This document shows positions 11,691 through 23,393 of a stretch of DNA of 60,000 bases, in pieces. This stretch comes from Gnetum montanum. Lineage: Eukaryota; Streptophyta; Gnetopsida; Gnetales; Gnetaceae. The translations under genes were made by a program, and so were the position numbers. The notes under the pieces were generated by a model. It made no database searches and was not told where the DNA came from. It was given only the letters and a program-made list of their open reading frames with translations. The DNA lies in contig MNCI01038012.1 in NCBI GenBank assembly GCA_015680685.1, forward strand, positions 188,001-248,000. The letters are read 5' to 3'. Position 1 is the first letter of the stretch; the number at the start of each line of letters is the position of its first letter.

Positions 11691-12119
11691 CTAAGTTTTA
11701 ATGTTTTTACCTTGCTGCTAGATGTTGTTACAAGGAGTTCAATAAGGGGATCGTCAATGACATCACCTACCCCTTGATCTAGAGCCCTAACTAGATGCTT
11801 TGGCCAATCTAGCAGTGCCTCTAAAGATGTTATGCATTCATCATAGGCTACGGCTTAAGGTCTAGGCATTGTAGATCAAGGTATCGCATGAGATCACCAT
11901 GTGGCTCGGTGAGGACTAGAGCTGAATAAAGATGCTCGTATTTAGACATGTTATGAATACTACAAAAAAAACTAGAAAAATGTCAAGTTGAACCTATCCT
12001 AAGGAGAGAAATATGCATAGTTAAACAAAATAATGCAATAAAAACCTCCCTAAGTGTGCAAATGTGGTTGATGGGTAAGTGATGCATGAGCTAGTTTTGG
12101 GCCTTGGCAGGCCATGAGA

Positions 12120-12290
12120 TTGCCAATATAAGGTCTTAGTAAATTGTTAAATGGTATTTTAAAGTCATGGTAGACTGTGAAGAACTAGTTTAGGATCTTA
12201 GTATATCACAAGATGCCAGTTTAACATCGTAGTGAATGGTTATGTGCCAATTTAACATTGTAGTAAATGGTAGGATACCAAAGTTCATTA
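12120..12290. repeat. Tat-b minisatellite between RT and the antisense gene
   Basis: About five ~33-bp units have the core GCCAGTTTAACATCGTAGTG, read as GATGTTAAACTGGC on the other strand. It sits ahead of the antisense gene's promoter, as the TGGCCTTAAACTGCCA array at 33.13-33.23 kb does in Tat-c. Confidence 0.7.
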
Positions 12291-12496
12291 TTGAAATGAG
12301 GTTTGGTGTGTTAGGAAGGAAAAATTAGCTAGGGTGATCATTAGGCAAGTAGAAAAATTAAAAAAATTTCTAAGTCCAAAGATTACCAGAAAAATCAAAA
12401 AAATTTCTAACTCTAGAGGCTATGCTTGACCCCTACCTACACTCGACACCATTGAGCATAGCACTGGGTAGGTAAAACTTTAAGTGGTTCCTAGGG

Positions 12497-12504
12497 ATAT
12501 ATAA
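12497..12504 (+). promoter_or_regulatory. TATA box of the Tat-b antisense gene
   Basis: GATATATAAGTG lies about 210 bp past the minisatellite and ahead of exon 1. Tat-c has CTATAAAAGG about 170 bp from its matching minisatellite. The conserved layout supports a real promoter. Confidence 0.5.
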
Positions 12505-13399
12505 GTGTGTTTCAACCTTATTAAAACTATCATTATCAAAAGTGAAAATGAACCTCCACAACATAGTGTAGTTTCAAGAGCGTAGTTTGCTAAAGATGTT
12601 GCACCGAAATAGACACCAGCACCCCAACCTAGCTAACTTGGAGAATGCAAGGTGAGTCCTAGAGCACCTACCGTGGGGACATGTGGAAGAAAGGAGAGCA
12701 TTGTCAGCCGCTAGGTATGCCACTATGCTCACTCCCTTCTTTGTTGCATTCTATATCTTTGAATTTCCACTTAGGAATTAGGGGTTGGGATTTGGGAGTA
12801 GCACCCTGCCTTGGTAAGGGTTACTGCCACCAAGGCTGCTTGGATCCATCACAATCGTGGGGGAGGGAACACATGTTAGAAGGGTTTTATTATTTTTCTT
12901 TATTTTTGTTTTTGTGGATTTTGCAGGGCAAGGGCCTATCTCATGGTGATCATGGTCATCCCAGTGGCCAATGTGGCGTCTAGGAAAAAGGAAAAAAGAT
13001 AAAGGATAGTGAGGGCTCTAGCAATCATGGACATTATGGTGGTCCCCATGGTTAGAGAAAGCAAAAATATTCTACATGGGTTGGGGAGTTAAGGTCTTGG
13101 TAGTGACCCTAGGGTGGCTACTGTAAGCGTATGGGTGAGGTGTGCCATTGTTGTTGTTTTCTTGATTTTTTTTATTTATTTTATTAGATTTACCTCCCTT
13201 GCCTATGCAAGGTAGGGGTGAGGGTTTGGCCATGAGGGTTGTGGAGGCTTAGTGCTCTGTTGCAAAGATGTGAAGTGATACGAAGCCACAAGGATTGAGG
13301 GTGAGGGCACTGTGAGGGTTGCATTTTCTTTTTTCTTTGTGAAAAGGAGGGTAGATGGTGTGACATGTGGTGATTTTATCAGTGTAGCCTCAGGACCAT

Positions 13400-13720
13400 A
13401 GCTATGGTTGGTGTTGGTGTACGGGGTGCGACCATTGCGACCAGTTAGTTTCCTTTTGTTTTTTGTCCAAAATTTATGTTTTTTTGTGTGCAAAATTGAG
13501 GCTATAGTCCCTAGAAGCATAGCTAGTAGTTATATATATATTTTAAATTTTCTTGTCAACTTTAGGGCTATGCTCCTAGAGAGCGTAGCCAGCTGTTAGA
13601 AAATGTTTCACATTTCTAGACTATGTTCCCAAGGTAGCCGAAAGTTAGAATTTTTTGTGACGACTCTAGATTACACTACCCAAAGTTAGCAAAAATCTGA
13701 AAAATTTTGTTGAATGTAAA
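13400..13720. repeat. Decayed palindrome repeats in intron 1 of the Tat-b antisense gene
   Basis: GCTATAGTCCCTAGAAGCAT, CTATGCTCCTAGAGAGCGTAGC and related pieces recur at 13.5-13.7 kb. They are consistent with decayed AGCGTATACGCT units, which fill the matching intron in Tat-c (31.86-32.55 kb). Confidence 0.45.
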
Positions 13721-16668
13721 AAATGTCAACAATGCTAAGAAATATAATGATGTCAATCTTGCAAATTGAAACAATGCCAGACTACTAAAATATGAAAACT
13801 AAAAAATTGTGAAACATGCATACATGTGAGATGAAATACTTATGCTTATGCTAACATGCTCTACCCCAATGAGTACCAGGAATGTTAAATGTGTATGTTG
13901 ACATCGTATACCCATAGGGCTGAGGGGCCTTAGGCTATTTTTTCTAAGTTATGCTATGTTATGTTAATTTTTGCTAAGTGTAAATCTAGTATAGTTTTTC
14001 CAAAATGCATCTATTTTTTGCTAACATTTTGTTCATTTGTTGCCTTACAGTTTTAGAGTATTACTAAAGCATGTCTTAATCATCATGGATCTTTTCATCA
14101 TTCTTTACTACATGAGGAAGCCTATGCCTAACACACTTGCATCAAATATGATGTTGGGTCATCAACCAATATGGTTCTAGCCCTAAGCTACTAAGTTCCT
14201 AGCCTTTCTGCTACAACACTTGAATGTGATCATGTGATCACACTTAGCAGCAGAGGCTACAAGTGCCATCATTGAGATGTTGTTGCCTAGGGCCAACCAA
14301 GAAAAACTAAGGTTCTTTTCTAATGAGCCCATGATCAGTGGTGATCAAGTAGGTGATTTAAGGAAAGGTTCTAAGGATACTCATCCCTTAGATAGGGTCT
14401 AGGACATGCCAGAGCTTTCTTGTTATAATAAGAACAACACCCTTTTTGTTATCATGCACATGCATACATTATTCCAAAACCCATCTAGATTATATACTAT
14501 GCTAAAGGGTAAGTGCTCCAATGTTTTTAAGTTATTCTCTTTTTCTATTGGCCATTCTAGATTTGCTAACTGCTAATCGCTCATGTCTAATTCCAAGTTT
14601 CAAGTTGATGATTAGGGACTCCATGATGAGGTAAGGGCTCTCTCTTTAACTTACATCATGCTAGAGGTGTTCTTCTCTAGCCTAAAATTTTGTAAGGCCA
14701 TCATTGAGTAGGTGGGAGAGGACCTAGAGGACTATCCCAATTAGTACATAAAGGTATTTGAGTGATGCAGGACCTATGATTGGTTTGATGAGGGATGGGC
14801 TAATGGTAAGTCCAACTTTGGGGAGCTCATTGCACCACCACCTCTGTCATGCACATCATTCATTCTATGTAAGTTTTTATTATATTGTCTTGACCTTTGT
14901 TGCTAGCTCTCATGCACTCATTAATTCATCCTTACATAATGCTAATGTTGTGTTTACCTATGTTATAGCTACCATTTCTTTAGGAGAGGTAATGGTGGTC
15001 ACCACTGGCTGCAACAGGGCCACCCTCATTATGAAATATGGTGATGTGAAGGGGGCATAGAATTGGTTATTCCATCAAGCCTTGGAGGGGTTGACCAGTT
15101 GGCTCATATGGCCTAGCTTGATGGACCTTTTCTTGGCCCTTAGCCCAAGCATTCCAGTGGTCAAAATGGTGATCATTATTGACTCCTTTTAGCAGTGACA
15201 CTCACTTTCATCATCCTCATGCACAGAGTGAGGGTAGTTCTAGACCTCAATGATTCTTTTTTTGCTAACCTCTTTGGCCTTCCATATGAAGGCTTGTTAA
15301 TCATTGATAAGGCTAGTAGAGAGGTGGATTACAAAGGAGAGATTGAGGAGTGGCTAGGAACCACTCAATCTTACAAAGCCATTGTGATCAGAGATGTGCA
15401 TGTTCCTAAGGTTTAGGAGGTCTATCCCCTTTTTCAGGCCCATGTCTTTTCAAAGCTTCTCTTCCAAGGAAAGATCCTCAAGATAAAACAAGCATGGGTG
15501 ATGCAAGGGGTAATGGAGGAGGGCACAAGGTTTAATTGAACATCCTTCATTACCACTAGACTATAGGAAACGATCACTAGACATCATTAAAATCTCCAAG
15601 CAAGGTCTCCCATCAACTTCATGTTCTTTGCAACATACCTACGAAGGTTTGTAGAGTTTCTAGTGATTAGAGATAGTGGGCACTAGATTGTGCAGCATTG
15701 CGAGTAGCTCTCCAAGCCATGGATTAATCACTTGTTTGCCACCACTCATGCGTAGGACCCCCCACCACCCCAACTACTATTGGTGATGCAAGCAAGACCA
15801 ACCAATATATTGCAAAAACAATAGGGCCTTCTAAGGCAAAAGGCAAGAGGCTACACCTAGCAGAGGAGACTCCCCCTGCGATTGGACAGGTGGGCACTAA
15901 GAAAGTTCCCCTCAAGATACCCACTTTTCACTCATTTTTTGTAGTTCAAAGCACATTTTAAATGTATTTGTTTTATTTTTTTTCATATTTATAATTTTTA
16001 TGTATTTCCATGTCATGTTATGTTAATGGTACTATGCTACATTTTTGAGTTAGATAATAGGGGTACTAAAGAAGTAGTAGTAGGAATAGTGGCAGTAGTA
16101 GAGACAACTCCTCCTCAAGTTGAAGAAGAGGAGGAAGCACATGGAGAGGATCTCCCGAAGGCCTCAAGGAACTTCCAATAGTTTGATGTAGAGGGGCTAT
16201 TCCACCCTAAGGATAACTTCACCAACCTCTTCAATGGTGTGTAGTTGGGAGATCCACCAATGTTGACACCTGAGGGCTTGCTTGGTAAATACTTTAAGTT
16301 TCCATCTATATTTTTATCTTTGCACTTGTGTCTTTATCTATTTATTTGTTACTTATTGCTTTTGTAGTTTGCAACCTTAGAAATTCCTACTAGTGATCCA
16401 CTGCCAGAACCTACCTATTGCATGAAGCTATGGGGAGAAATACCAGATAAATTTGTCTTCATGGAAGGCATTGTAGAGGACATGGTGGATGGCATATAGT
16501 AGTTAGATCCTAAAATTAGTACGTATAATGTTTTTCTTAAAGTATTTTATGGATTTCATGCTTAGTCTATGGCTAATGTTGGTTTGGTTGTTGTATGCCA
16601 ATAAGTTCTAAGCTTCGTTAGGATCCAAATTAAGTAGCCAAGGTGGATAGGTGGATTTCATCGCCAAG

Positions 16669-16671
<3 letters not shown>

Positions 16672-16704
<33 letters not shown>
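16672..16704. repeat. 33-base poly-C run
   Basis: An uninterrupted run of C lies within exon 7 of the Tat-b antisense gene, followed by TCCCCT. The homologous exon in Tat-c encodes the proline stretch LPTLPPEVEQ, so the run probably grew from a short C-rich proline-coding block. Its length may be unreliable in the assembly. Confidence 0.85.
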
Positions 16705-16707
<3 letters not shown>

Positions 16708-17629
16708 CCTAGCCCTTGAGGTGGAGCAGGTGCCTCACCATGTGTACAAGGTAACTAGCTAATGCATACTTTCCTATGCAAAAGCATTATAGACTTGCAA
16801 GTGCTTGAATGAGCACCTATGGAAATGCATGCATGAACTCTAGGAGATAGTAGCTAGCCTATCTACAAAGAATGAGAACCTCCAGTCCCATTCTGATTTC
16901 CTGTTAGCTCAAGAATGAGGGAATAGTACCTAGCAGATCATATATTGATTATGCCAAGTACTATTTGGTAATATGGGCCAAGAATGACACCACCTAGGAG
17001 ATTACTGAGTAAATTTTTCAGATAGAACTACTCACCCAGAAGAGTCAAGAGTGGAAGAGCTTCAACATCAAGGTGTGCAAGTGGGGGCATACACAAAAGG
17101 ACCACAAATGCCACTACAAGCATGAGTGAGAGGCATATTTGTAGTAGCTCAAAGGAGAGTCTGTCAAAGCCCGTCACCTTAAGGTGATTGATGGGAATTA
17201 GGCCTTTAAGCTATTTGCTTAGCACATAGTGTTTAGTAACACTCTTGAGCAGGAGATTGTATTGCCCTTAGGGGAAATGTCCATCACCACCTTTTCTATG
17301 CAGCCACCCTCATGGACCACAATGGATGAAGGCAATACCCTTATGGATGTTAACTTCCACAATGAAAACTGGATGTGGCTATCAAAGGTGGAGATCCTAT
17401 GATGTTTGGAGGAGGCCCTTGATAGCTTACCACCAAACAAGATCAATGTAGGATCCTCTTATGTTAGGTTTTAATGTTATTTTCATGATTCTCTCTTGGA
17501 TTGCATATTGCACTATTTGCTTATAGATTTTTGTTATTGTTGATAGGCACTAGATGATACTGCAGGCCCTTGTGGCATGATAGAAGAAGAGGAACCTCCA
17601 CCTCCACCTACTACCACTAGTTAGGTAGA

Positions 17630-18140
17630 CCCTGATGTAGCCCTACCATCTAGCATTTTTGTATTTTGTGTATTGTTGCATGTTTTACTATGGATGATCA
17701 TGTCATGTAACATTATTTTTTATGAGATATAATGAATTTGTTTTGTATGGAGTCGATTGCTATGTATTTAGTAATGTGGTAGTGAGTTGATGTGAAATGA
17801 TCGCTAGTTTGATGTGGGTTAGGTGGTGCATAGGGCCTGGAGGCCATGATATGGTACTTGCCCTAACCTTCATTAGCTATGTCAAAGGGTAGCTTTGTCC
17901 ACAAAGTATCTTCTAAATGGTTAGGAAATTTCATCAACTCTCTAGGTTGGTCTGCTTCATTATTTTCACCTTTATCTTTTACAAGAGGCATGTTATTAGG
18001 GAACTCCACCTCTGATCCTTATTTAGTGTTAATGTTGCTAATGATCAAAGGGGCTGCATTATCACCATGTATGATAACCTCTCCACCTTCGTATGGAAGG
18101 GGTATTTCTTTATGGATTGGTGAGGAAACAACCAATAGTT
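17630..18140. other. Tat-b spacer between antisense gene and protease
   Basis: No gene seen. In Tat-c the same position (27.42-27.93 kb) holds a 30-bp minisatellite; no clear counterpart is visible here. Confidence 0.4.
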
Positions 18141-18147
18141 GGGCTAA

Positions 18148-18650
18148 CTAGGGCCTTCCTAAGATTAGGTTGAAGCTTGACATCTCCTCAATGACTACAA
18201 ATTCCATGGTGGTGGGAAATTGCTCGCCTACCACAGAGTCTATCATGATAGTCACCCTTACAATAACATGCAACCTATTGTAGGATTTTAAGCACATTAT
18301 ATTTGTTGGTTGAATTTGATCGACAAGACCAAGCTTGTCAATGACAATGTATGGGATGACATTGATTGCCACCCCATAATCGACATGCACCTTGTGGATT
18401 TTGCATTCTCCCATGTGAATGGTAATGAACATCAATGCAGTAAGGAATTAAACCTTCTCAAGGTCCACCTTGATTGCCTCATTACAAAATGCCAGAGACA
18501 TTCGACTCAATTCTTGTGGGGGAGGACATAACAACATAGTAGGAATGGATTGTTCATTTATTAGGATGTTCTTTGCAACAGGAATGGAAGGTAACATAAA
18601 TACTAACACTTCACGATGGGTAGAGGAAGTTATTATAAGTTCATACAAGC
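18148..18650 (-). pseudogene. Tat-b protease and preceding linker
   Basis: The minus frame (18435-18148) reads IHKVHVDYGVAINVIPYIV, then MIDSVVGEQFPTTMEFVVIE and FNLILGRP. It parallels the Tat-c protease, which has VNVDDGAATNMVPYPIV and FNLILGRPW. The segment just before it (18648-18448) reads ITSSTHREVLVFMLPSIPV, matching Tat-c FTSQTHREAQVCMLTSIPV. The aspartic protease would cut the polyprotein. The catalytic Asp is present as DYG in place of D-S/T-G. The reading frame changes between linker and protease, so the copy is broken. Confidence 0.88.
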
Positions 18651-21410
18651 TTAGAGTTATGTTTTTCTATTCTAAAGCCAACTTAACTTTGGCCAATGTG
18701 TCAAGGAAGTCCTTTCTTCTATCCATTACTTTGTTGTTAGTGTTGGCCTTCACCATATCTATCAAGGAGGGGATTTGAGCCTTATTTGCCTAGTTTGCTT
18801 TAGCACCTTAATACTTCATTTTTGATGGCTTTTTTGTTTTGGAACCTTGATGCTTCATGGTTGACTACTTGTTCTGATGGCCTCTTCTATTGGTTGGGCC
18901 ATCAGTATGAAAGACAAAGGAATAAGCTTAGGTGGACCTTATGCCCTTTGCTCCTAGTGTTTCCTAAGCATTTGATCGACGAGATGCTCGTTAGGCCTCT
19001 TGGTTTGCCATTTCATTTGCTTGTTAGAATTTGCTCTAGGATAGAGCTTAGGGAAAACAAGGATTGATGTATTATCCATCATCAAACTCCCAATAGGCAA
19101 GGAGTTCACACATTATGACACTCTTACAATGAAGGATGATTGAGCTATTACTACCGTGATGTGTTGCAAGGCCCTAACCACAAAGGGTATTATGGATGCT
19201 CAAGGTGGTGCTCTGATAACAAAGTAGGTCCTTGAACTATTTGAAGATGAGAAGGCTTCAATGTTGCTAGAGGGCACATATACCATGAATGATTCCCACA
19301 CCTATTCTAAGTCATTATCAATGCTAATAGCATTTATGATGTACCCTACATCGCTTGCATTGAGCAGATCCATGTAAACCCCCATTAACTAGTTTTGGGG
19401 ATGCACTAGGTTAGTGGTGTCTAGGACTAACTCATACTTATCAATCATTCATTGAATGTCATCCTGCAATGCCATGCAAAAGTCTAGGTCATGACCTTGC
19501 AATTGGTGGTATTGGCAAAACTAGTCCAATCTGAAATGCTTAGGGAGCATAGGCTCATTAGGCAATGTAGACGAAGGATTCTTGAGAAGCTTAAGATATT
19601 GATCATGTCACTTATAATTGTCCTTGGACACTTGCTTATATTGGATGCACCTTGCATTAAGTAGCTAGTCCGAGAGCTCTAACTACTTGATAGGTAACAA
19701 TGTGTACTTTGAGCAATCCTTGAACTTGAAGTTAGTCCTTATGGTAGTTGGTGCCATGGACACCAAAAATGCAAGCTAGTTGGTCACTATAGTGCTAGAG
19801 CTAGCCATATTGTTGTTAGTCGGTGTCTTCCGGGGCTTAGCCATTAGTTTGGCATTGCCTAGCTTAGCCTCCTTGGCCACCACTACAATAGTTATAGTTG
19901 CGTACTTACCTTTGTCATTGTCCTTCTCCTTCTTTGCATTCAGGTTTTTGTAGGCCATGTAGGTTGGATCCTTGCTAGCCTCTATCCCATCTTGAATGCT
20001 ATTAGTTTGAGCGAATTCTTGGTTCAAGGACTATGGGGCAAGGTAGTATAACTTTGACTTGATAAAGTTCTTCATTGCACCTTTTAGGATGGCCAACAGG
20101 TGTGTTTCCATGATGGGTTCATGGATCTCATCAGGTGATGTGCTCCATCACTGAATGAATTTTCGCATGGGCTCTAAGTGGCCCTACTTCACTACATTTT
20201 TTGGTCTAGGGTCACCTTAAGTTTTAAGTTGTACTTGAAAAAAGTCATGAATTGTGTGAGCAATTCCTCCAATGGAGGCCCTATGGAGCACGCGATACAA
20301 ATCTAGCACGTTTCCATTAAGGGATATGGCAAAGACGTGGATGATGGCATTTGGCCATGCCTACAGTAGGAGGCATTCTATTCAAAAGGTAACTAGATGG
20401 GCATTGGTGTTCCCTTCACCATTGTATTTGGTGAATTGGGGCAGAGGGACCCCAATGGGTAGTGCAAGTTGTGGGAATATAGGACTAATTAGATCATCCT
20501 AGTAGAAATCCATCACATGGACAGTTTTAGAGGAGGTGGCCTTGAGCTACTTAACCTCTTTAATGAGGCTTTGAATCACTTGGAATGCTTGATCCAAGTT
20601 GGGTGTAGTTATAGCAAGCTACACTGATTGTGCAATCCATTGTGTTGTTTGGATGGCCCACAACCCACCTTCAACTTATGTGACCATGTGTGAAGCTTGC
20701 TTTATGTGCTATGTCATAGCCTAGCCCCCACCACATATTTATGGGTTGGGCCATTACAAAGGGTGGAGGCATGATAGGTGGTGGGACAAACGACAACTAA
20801 GCCATATGCTACTACAAAATGATAGGTGGTAGAATGAATGATGCCTAAGCCATGTGTGGTTGAGAGATGTATGTAGTATGCACATATGGTTACATAGGCA
20901 CAACGATCAGAGGTACAAAAGGTTGGATATGCTATACAGGCTACACAAGCTACATGGGTTGAATAGGCTATGATAGGATGACGAAGGGTAGGCTAAAGGG
21001 GAAGCTAAAGGACAGAACATCATCTTGATGCATCTACTACGTCTTGTGGATTTCCATCATAGATGTTGACCTAGGTGGAAACATAAGGGGGTAAGACATC
21101 AATGTAGCAAAAGTAGAGGCTATCTACTGGAATGAGGCATAGAGCAAGTTGTTCTACTTAGATTGAGCCTCATATTTTCTATGTTGAAGAGGCTCTTTGT
21201 AGTTCATCCCTCTATCACTACTCATGTTATGGATGAGGTTGTCTAGCATCCATTGATAGTCTTTTGTGAGTGGCATAAATTCAAAATCAAAAGGGAACCA
21301 TTCCCTTCCATTGTGATGGAAAATTTCATAACTATGTTTGGCATGCATTTCTTGATAATCCAAAGGAAAACCTATCTAGAGCTTTACACAAAAAAAGTTA
21401 CATTGGTCAT
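18650..21410 (-). pseudogene. Tat-b gag, decayed and cut at its 5' end
   Basis: This is the gag region of Tat-b. Recognisable minus-strand pieces are DPTYMAYKNLNAKKEKDNDK (near 19.95 kb; Tat-c has DPAYLVFKNQHSKKDKEKAK) and HSYEIFHHNGREWFPFDFEF (near 21.3 kb; Tat-c has KRQYELFYRRGREFIPSPHD). Gag forms the virus-like particle that packages element RNA. Many stops interrupt the frame. It ends at 21410 where the Tat-c LTR begins, so the gag start, leader, primer site and 5' LTR of Tat-b should lie beyond the lost 3' end of Tat-c. Confidence 0.8.
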
Positions 21411-22610
21411 TGTTGAGCACCATAACCTTAGGAGGTAAAACACCACAAAATTTTGAGCTTAGTACTTGTCCAACACCAAGCGGGTCCCTAGGACTCCCAG
21501 ACGACCACAGCTACATTTGCTGTCAAACATGGCAACTTCGAAGATTAGATGCTTAATTTTCACTAAGTATGCAATTCCAGCGTATACGCCCAGCATACAT
21601 TCTTAGCGTATATGCTCAAATTCTTAGCATATACGCCCAACGTGTATGCTCAAATTCACAACATCTATGTCCAGCGTATACGTCTAGTGTACACGCCTCA
21701 CATGTACGCCTAGTAGGTACAATAGATGCATACGCTTGGCATGAAACCTCCAAAGATGGCATGAAAATAGCACTACAGAGCGAGATTTGGCACAAGGCAG
21801 CAACCTTCAGCGTATATGCCCCAGCATATATGCCCAGCATCCATCAGTGTATACGCCCCAGCGTATATGCCTAGCATCCACCAGTGTATACGCCCAGCGT
21901 ATATGCCCACAGTCTATGCTCGCTGCAGACAACATATACGCCCAACATATACGCTCGGCAAATGCAACATATTGTACACTTGTAAATTTTACGCTCTTGC
22001 ACCCGGTCAACACGCCACGTGTCTCCCAACCTGAGTCCGCCGTCAAAACCCTGTATAGAAGCCCAATTTTTGATGAAATCTAGGATGGTTGGAAAATTCC
22101 TAGAGCACACCAGAGAGTAGAGATGCTGAGAACCAGAGCACAAAACCTCTTATGTTGGACAACCCTGTACGCTGAGCATATAGCCTCATATGCTATGCTT
22201 ACAGTGTGAACCGGCCACAATCATCCCTGCATCCACCAAGGCTTTTCGTCTGCCTTGTGTTCCAATCACAACTGCATTAGACCGGTGCATTGTACTTTTA
22301 TTCTGTAATTCCATTGTTACATTTTCTTCCTACAATTGCTTACAGTTTGCATTAATTCTTGCATGTATTCTGTTTACGCTTGTTTACATCTACACTCTAT
22401 CCGCATCATTTACGTTGTTTATGCTCTGATTTATGCCCATTACACCGTTTACGTATAACCCAACGTATAGCATTTCGGTGTACATTCAGGTACTCTACCT
22501 TTGTTCATTCCAGCTTGCCCTCAGGTGAAGGTAGGGTCTTCTATGCGTGTCCTGCAATCCCATGGCCTCTGTTTCCTTCCAGTCGTAGACCGACAATTTC
22601 AGACGATACA
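21411..22610 (+). repeat. 5' LTR of Tat-c
   Basis: Start TGTTGAGCACC and end GACGATACA are fixed by alignment with the Tat-b 3' LTR and by the primer-binding site four bases downstream. U3 (about 21.57-21.97 kb) is dominated by GCGTATACGC-type palindromes. A TATA-like TGTATAGAA lies near 22052. It is 1200 bp, against 1683 bp for Tat-b. The left flank is Tat-b gag, with GTCAT as the likely target duplication; its partner is absent because the 3' LTR is missing. Confidence 0.8.
21575..21970. promoter_or_regulatory. GCGTATACGC palindrome array in the Tat-c U3
   Basis: About 18 copies of a 10-12 bp palindrome occur in 400 bp. Examples are AGCGTATACGCC, AGCGTATATGCC and ACATATACGCTC. Many are exact inverted half-sites (GCGTA/TACGC). 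They cluster upstream of the TATA-like site. The overlapping open frames with Tyr-Ala/Cys-Pro repeats on both strands are a by-product. Function as protein-binding sites is inferred from density and position. Confidence 0.75.
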
Positions 22611-22613
22611 TAA

Positions 22614-22632
22614 ATTGGCGCTAGAAGAAGAG
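22614..22632 (+). other. Primer-binding site of Tat-c
   Basis: ATTGGCGCTAGAAGAAGAG begins four bases after the LTR end. A TTGGCGC sequence next to an LTR is typical of Ty3/gypsy elements of the Tat and Athila groups, where a tRNA 3' end primes minus-strand synthesis. The exact tRNA cannot be named from this alone. Confidence 0.8.
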
Positions 22633-23393
22633 CCTGAACCTAAAACCTTACCTGCACGCATCCCAGTGTTTACGCTGCTAAGCGTTTACGCCATCGAACA
22701 CACGTTGATTCCTTCTGAAACCTTCCCTGCGTTTATCCTGTGTAATCTAAAACCTCATCTGTCAACTATCCAGCGTCTACGTTGCTGATCAGCGTTTACG
22801 CTGCCCAGATCAAAACTCACCCTCTGTAAGTCTTCTAGTGTCTATGTTGTCAACCCTACGTGGACTTTGTCTGTAGAACTCCCAGCATCTACACTGCATG
22901 ATTTACACCGCATATAAAACCTTGTTTTCGCTCCTGACATATGCCACCGCAAAGTTTACACTGCACATTTTTACACTGTAGACTTGTCTACGTTGCCGTC
23001 TCTTTACGCTACGCTTTTTACGTCACAGATTTTATCTACACTGCATACTTTCTCTGAGATTCTGTTTACTCTACAAACTCTTTTACGCTACTGTTCATTT
23101 ATACCACACTTCATACGCTGTAATCCTGACGCTGTATACGCTTCCTAGTGTATACACTACACTCCTTATGCTGTTGACTTGTCTACGCTAACCTTTTATG
23201 CTCCATCCCTATATGCTGTCTATGCTGATGTTATACGCTGGACGTTGAAGTGTATACACTGCACGTTACCGCCTAAGTTTATGCTGTACTAAATACACTA
23301 ATTTCACACTATGTCATACACTAATTTCACACTGTGTCATACACTGTAAAGACCACCGCTGCAACTGCTCAAGTCACCGACGTTGTAGGCACC
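22633..23393 (+). promoter_or_regulatory. Tat-c leader with repeated TTTACGCTG motifs
   Basis: This untranslated leader lies between primer site and gag start. It is packed with half-palindromes such as AGCGTTTACGCTG, TTTACACTGCA and TATACGCT, several dozen in 700 bp. These are the same motif family as in U3 and in intron 1 of the antisense gene. There is no sustained frame. Confidence 0.65.

Larger units (their letters stand above)
12600..17623 (+). pseudogene. Tat-b antisense gene (HAD/NIF-like and coiled-coil protein), decayed
   Basis: This plus-strand multi-exon gene lies inside a minus-strand retroelement, between protease and RT. Exons match those of Tat-c one by one. Exon 1 ends near 12857 (GCTTGGATCCATCACA). 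Exon 2 ends at 14508, with MSHLAAEATSAIIEMLLP and NNTLFVIMHMHTLFQNP. Exon 3 is about 14597-14804. Exon 4 is about 14967-15925, with a MVIIIDSF block and SKPWINHLFAT. Exon 5 is about 16050-16290, exon 6 about 16370-16500. Exon 7 is about 16616-17446, with VEQVPHHVY and WKSFNIKVCKWG. Exon 8 is about 17549-17623. Several junctions keep GTAAGT or GTAGG donors. Stops are scattered and a 33-base C run interrupts exon 7. It has no possible role in reverse transcription; its job is unknown. Confidence 0.78.

Noticed and set aside
12681-12983. Plus-strand 100-codon frame as a stand-alone gene
   Set aside because: It overlaps exon 1 of the Tat-b antisense gene and runs into intron 1; the nucleotide match to Tat-c stops at the predicted donor.
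21569-22143. Several overlapping open frames on both strands with Tyr-Ala, Cys-Pro and Arg-Ile repeats
   Set aside because: They are read through the GCGTATACGC palindrome array in the LTR; palindromic repeats open frames on both strands. No domain or start signal supports a protein.
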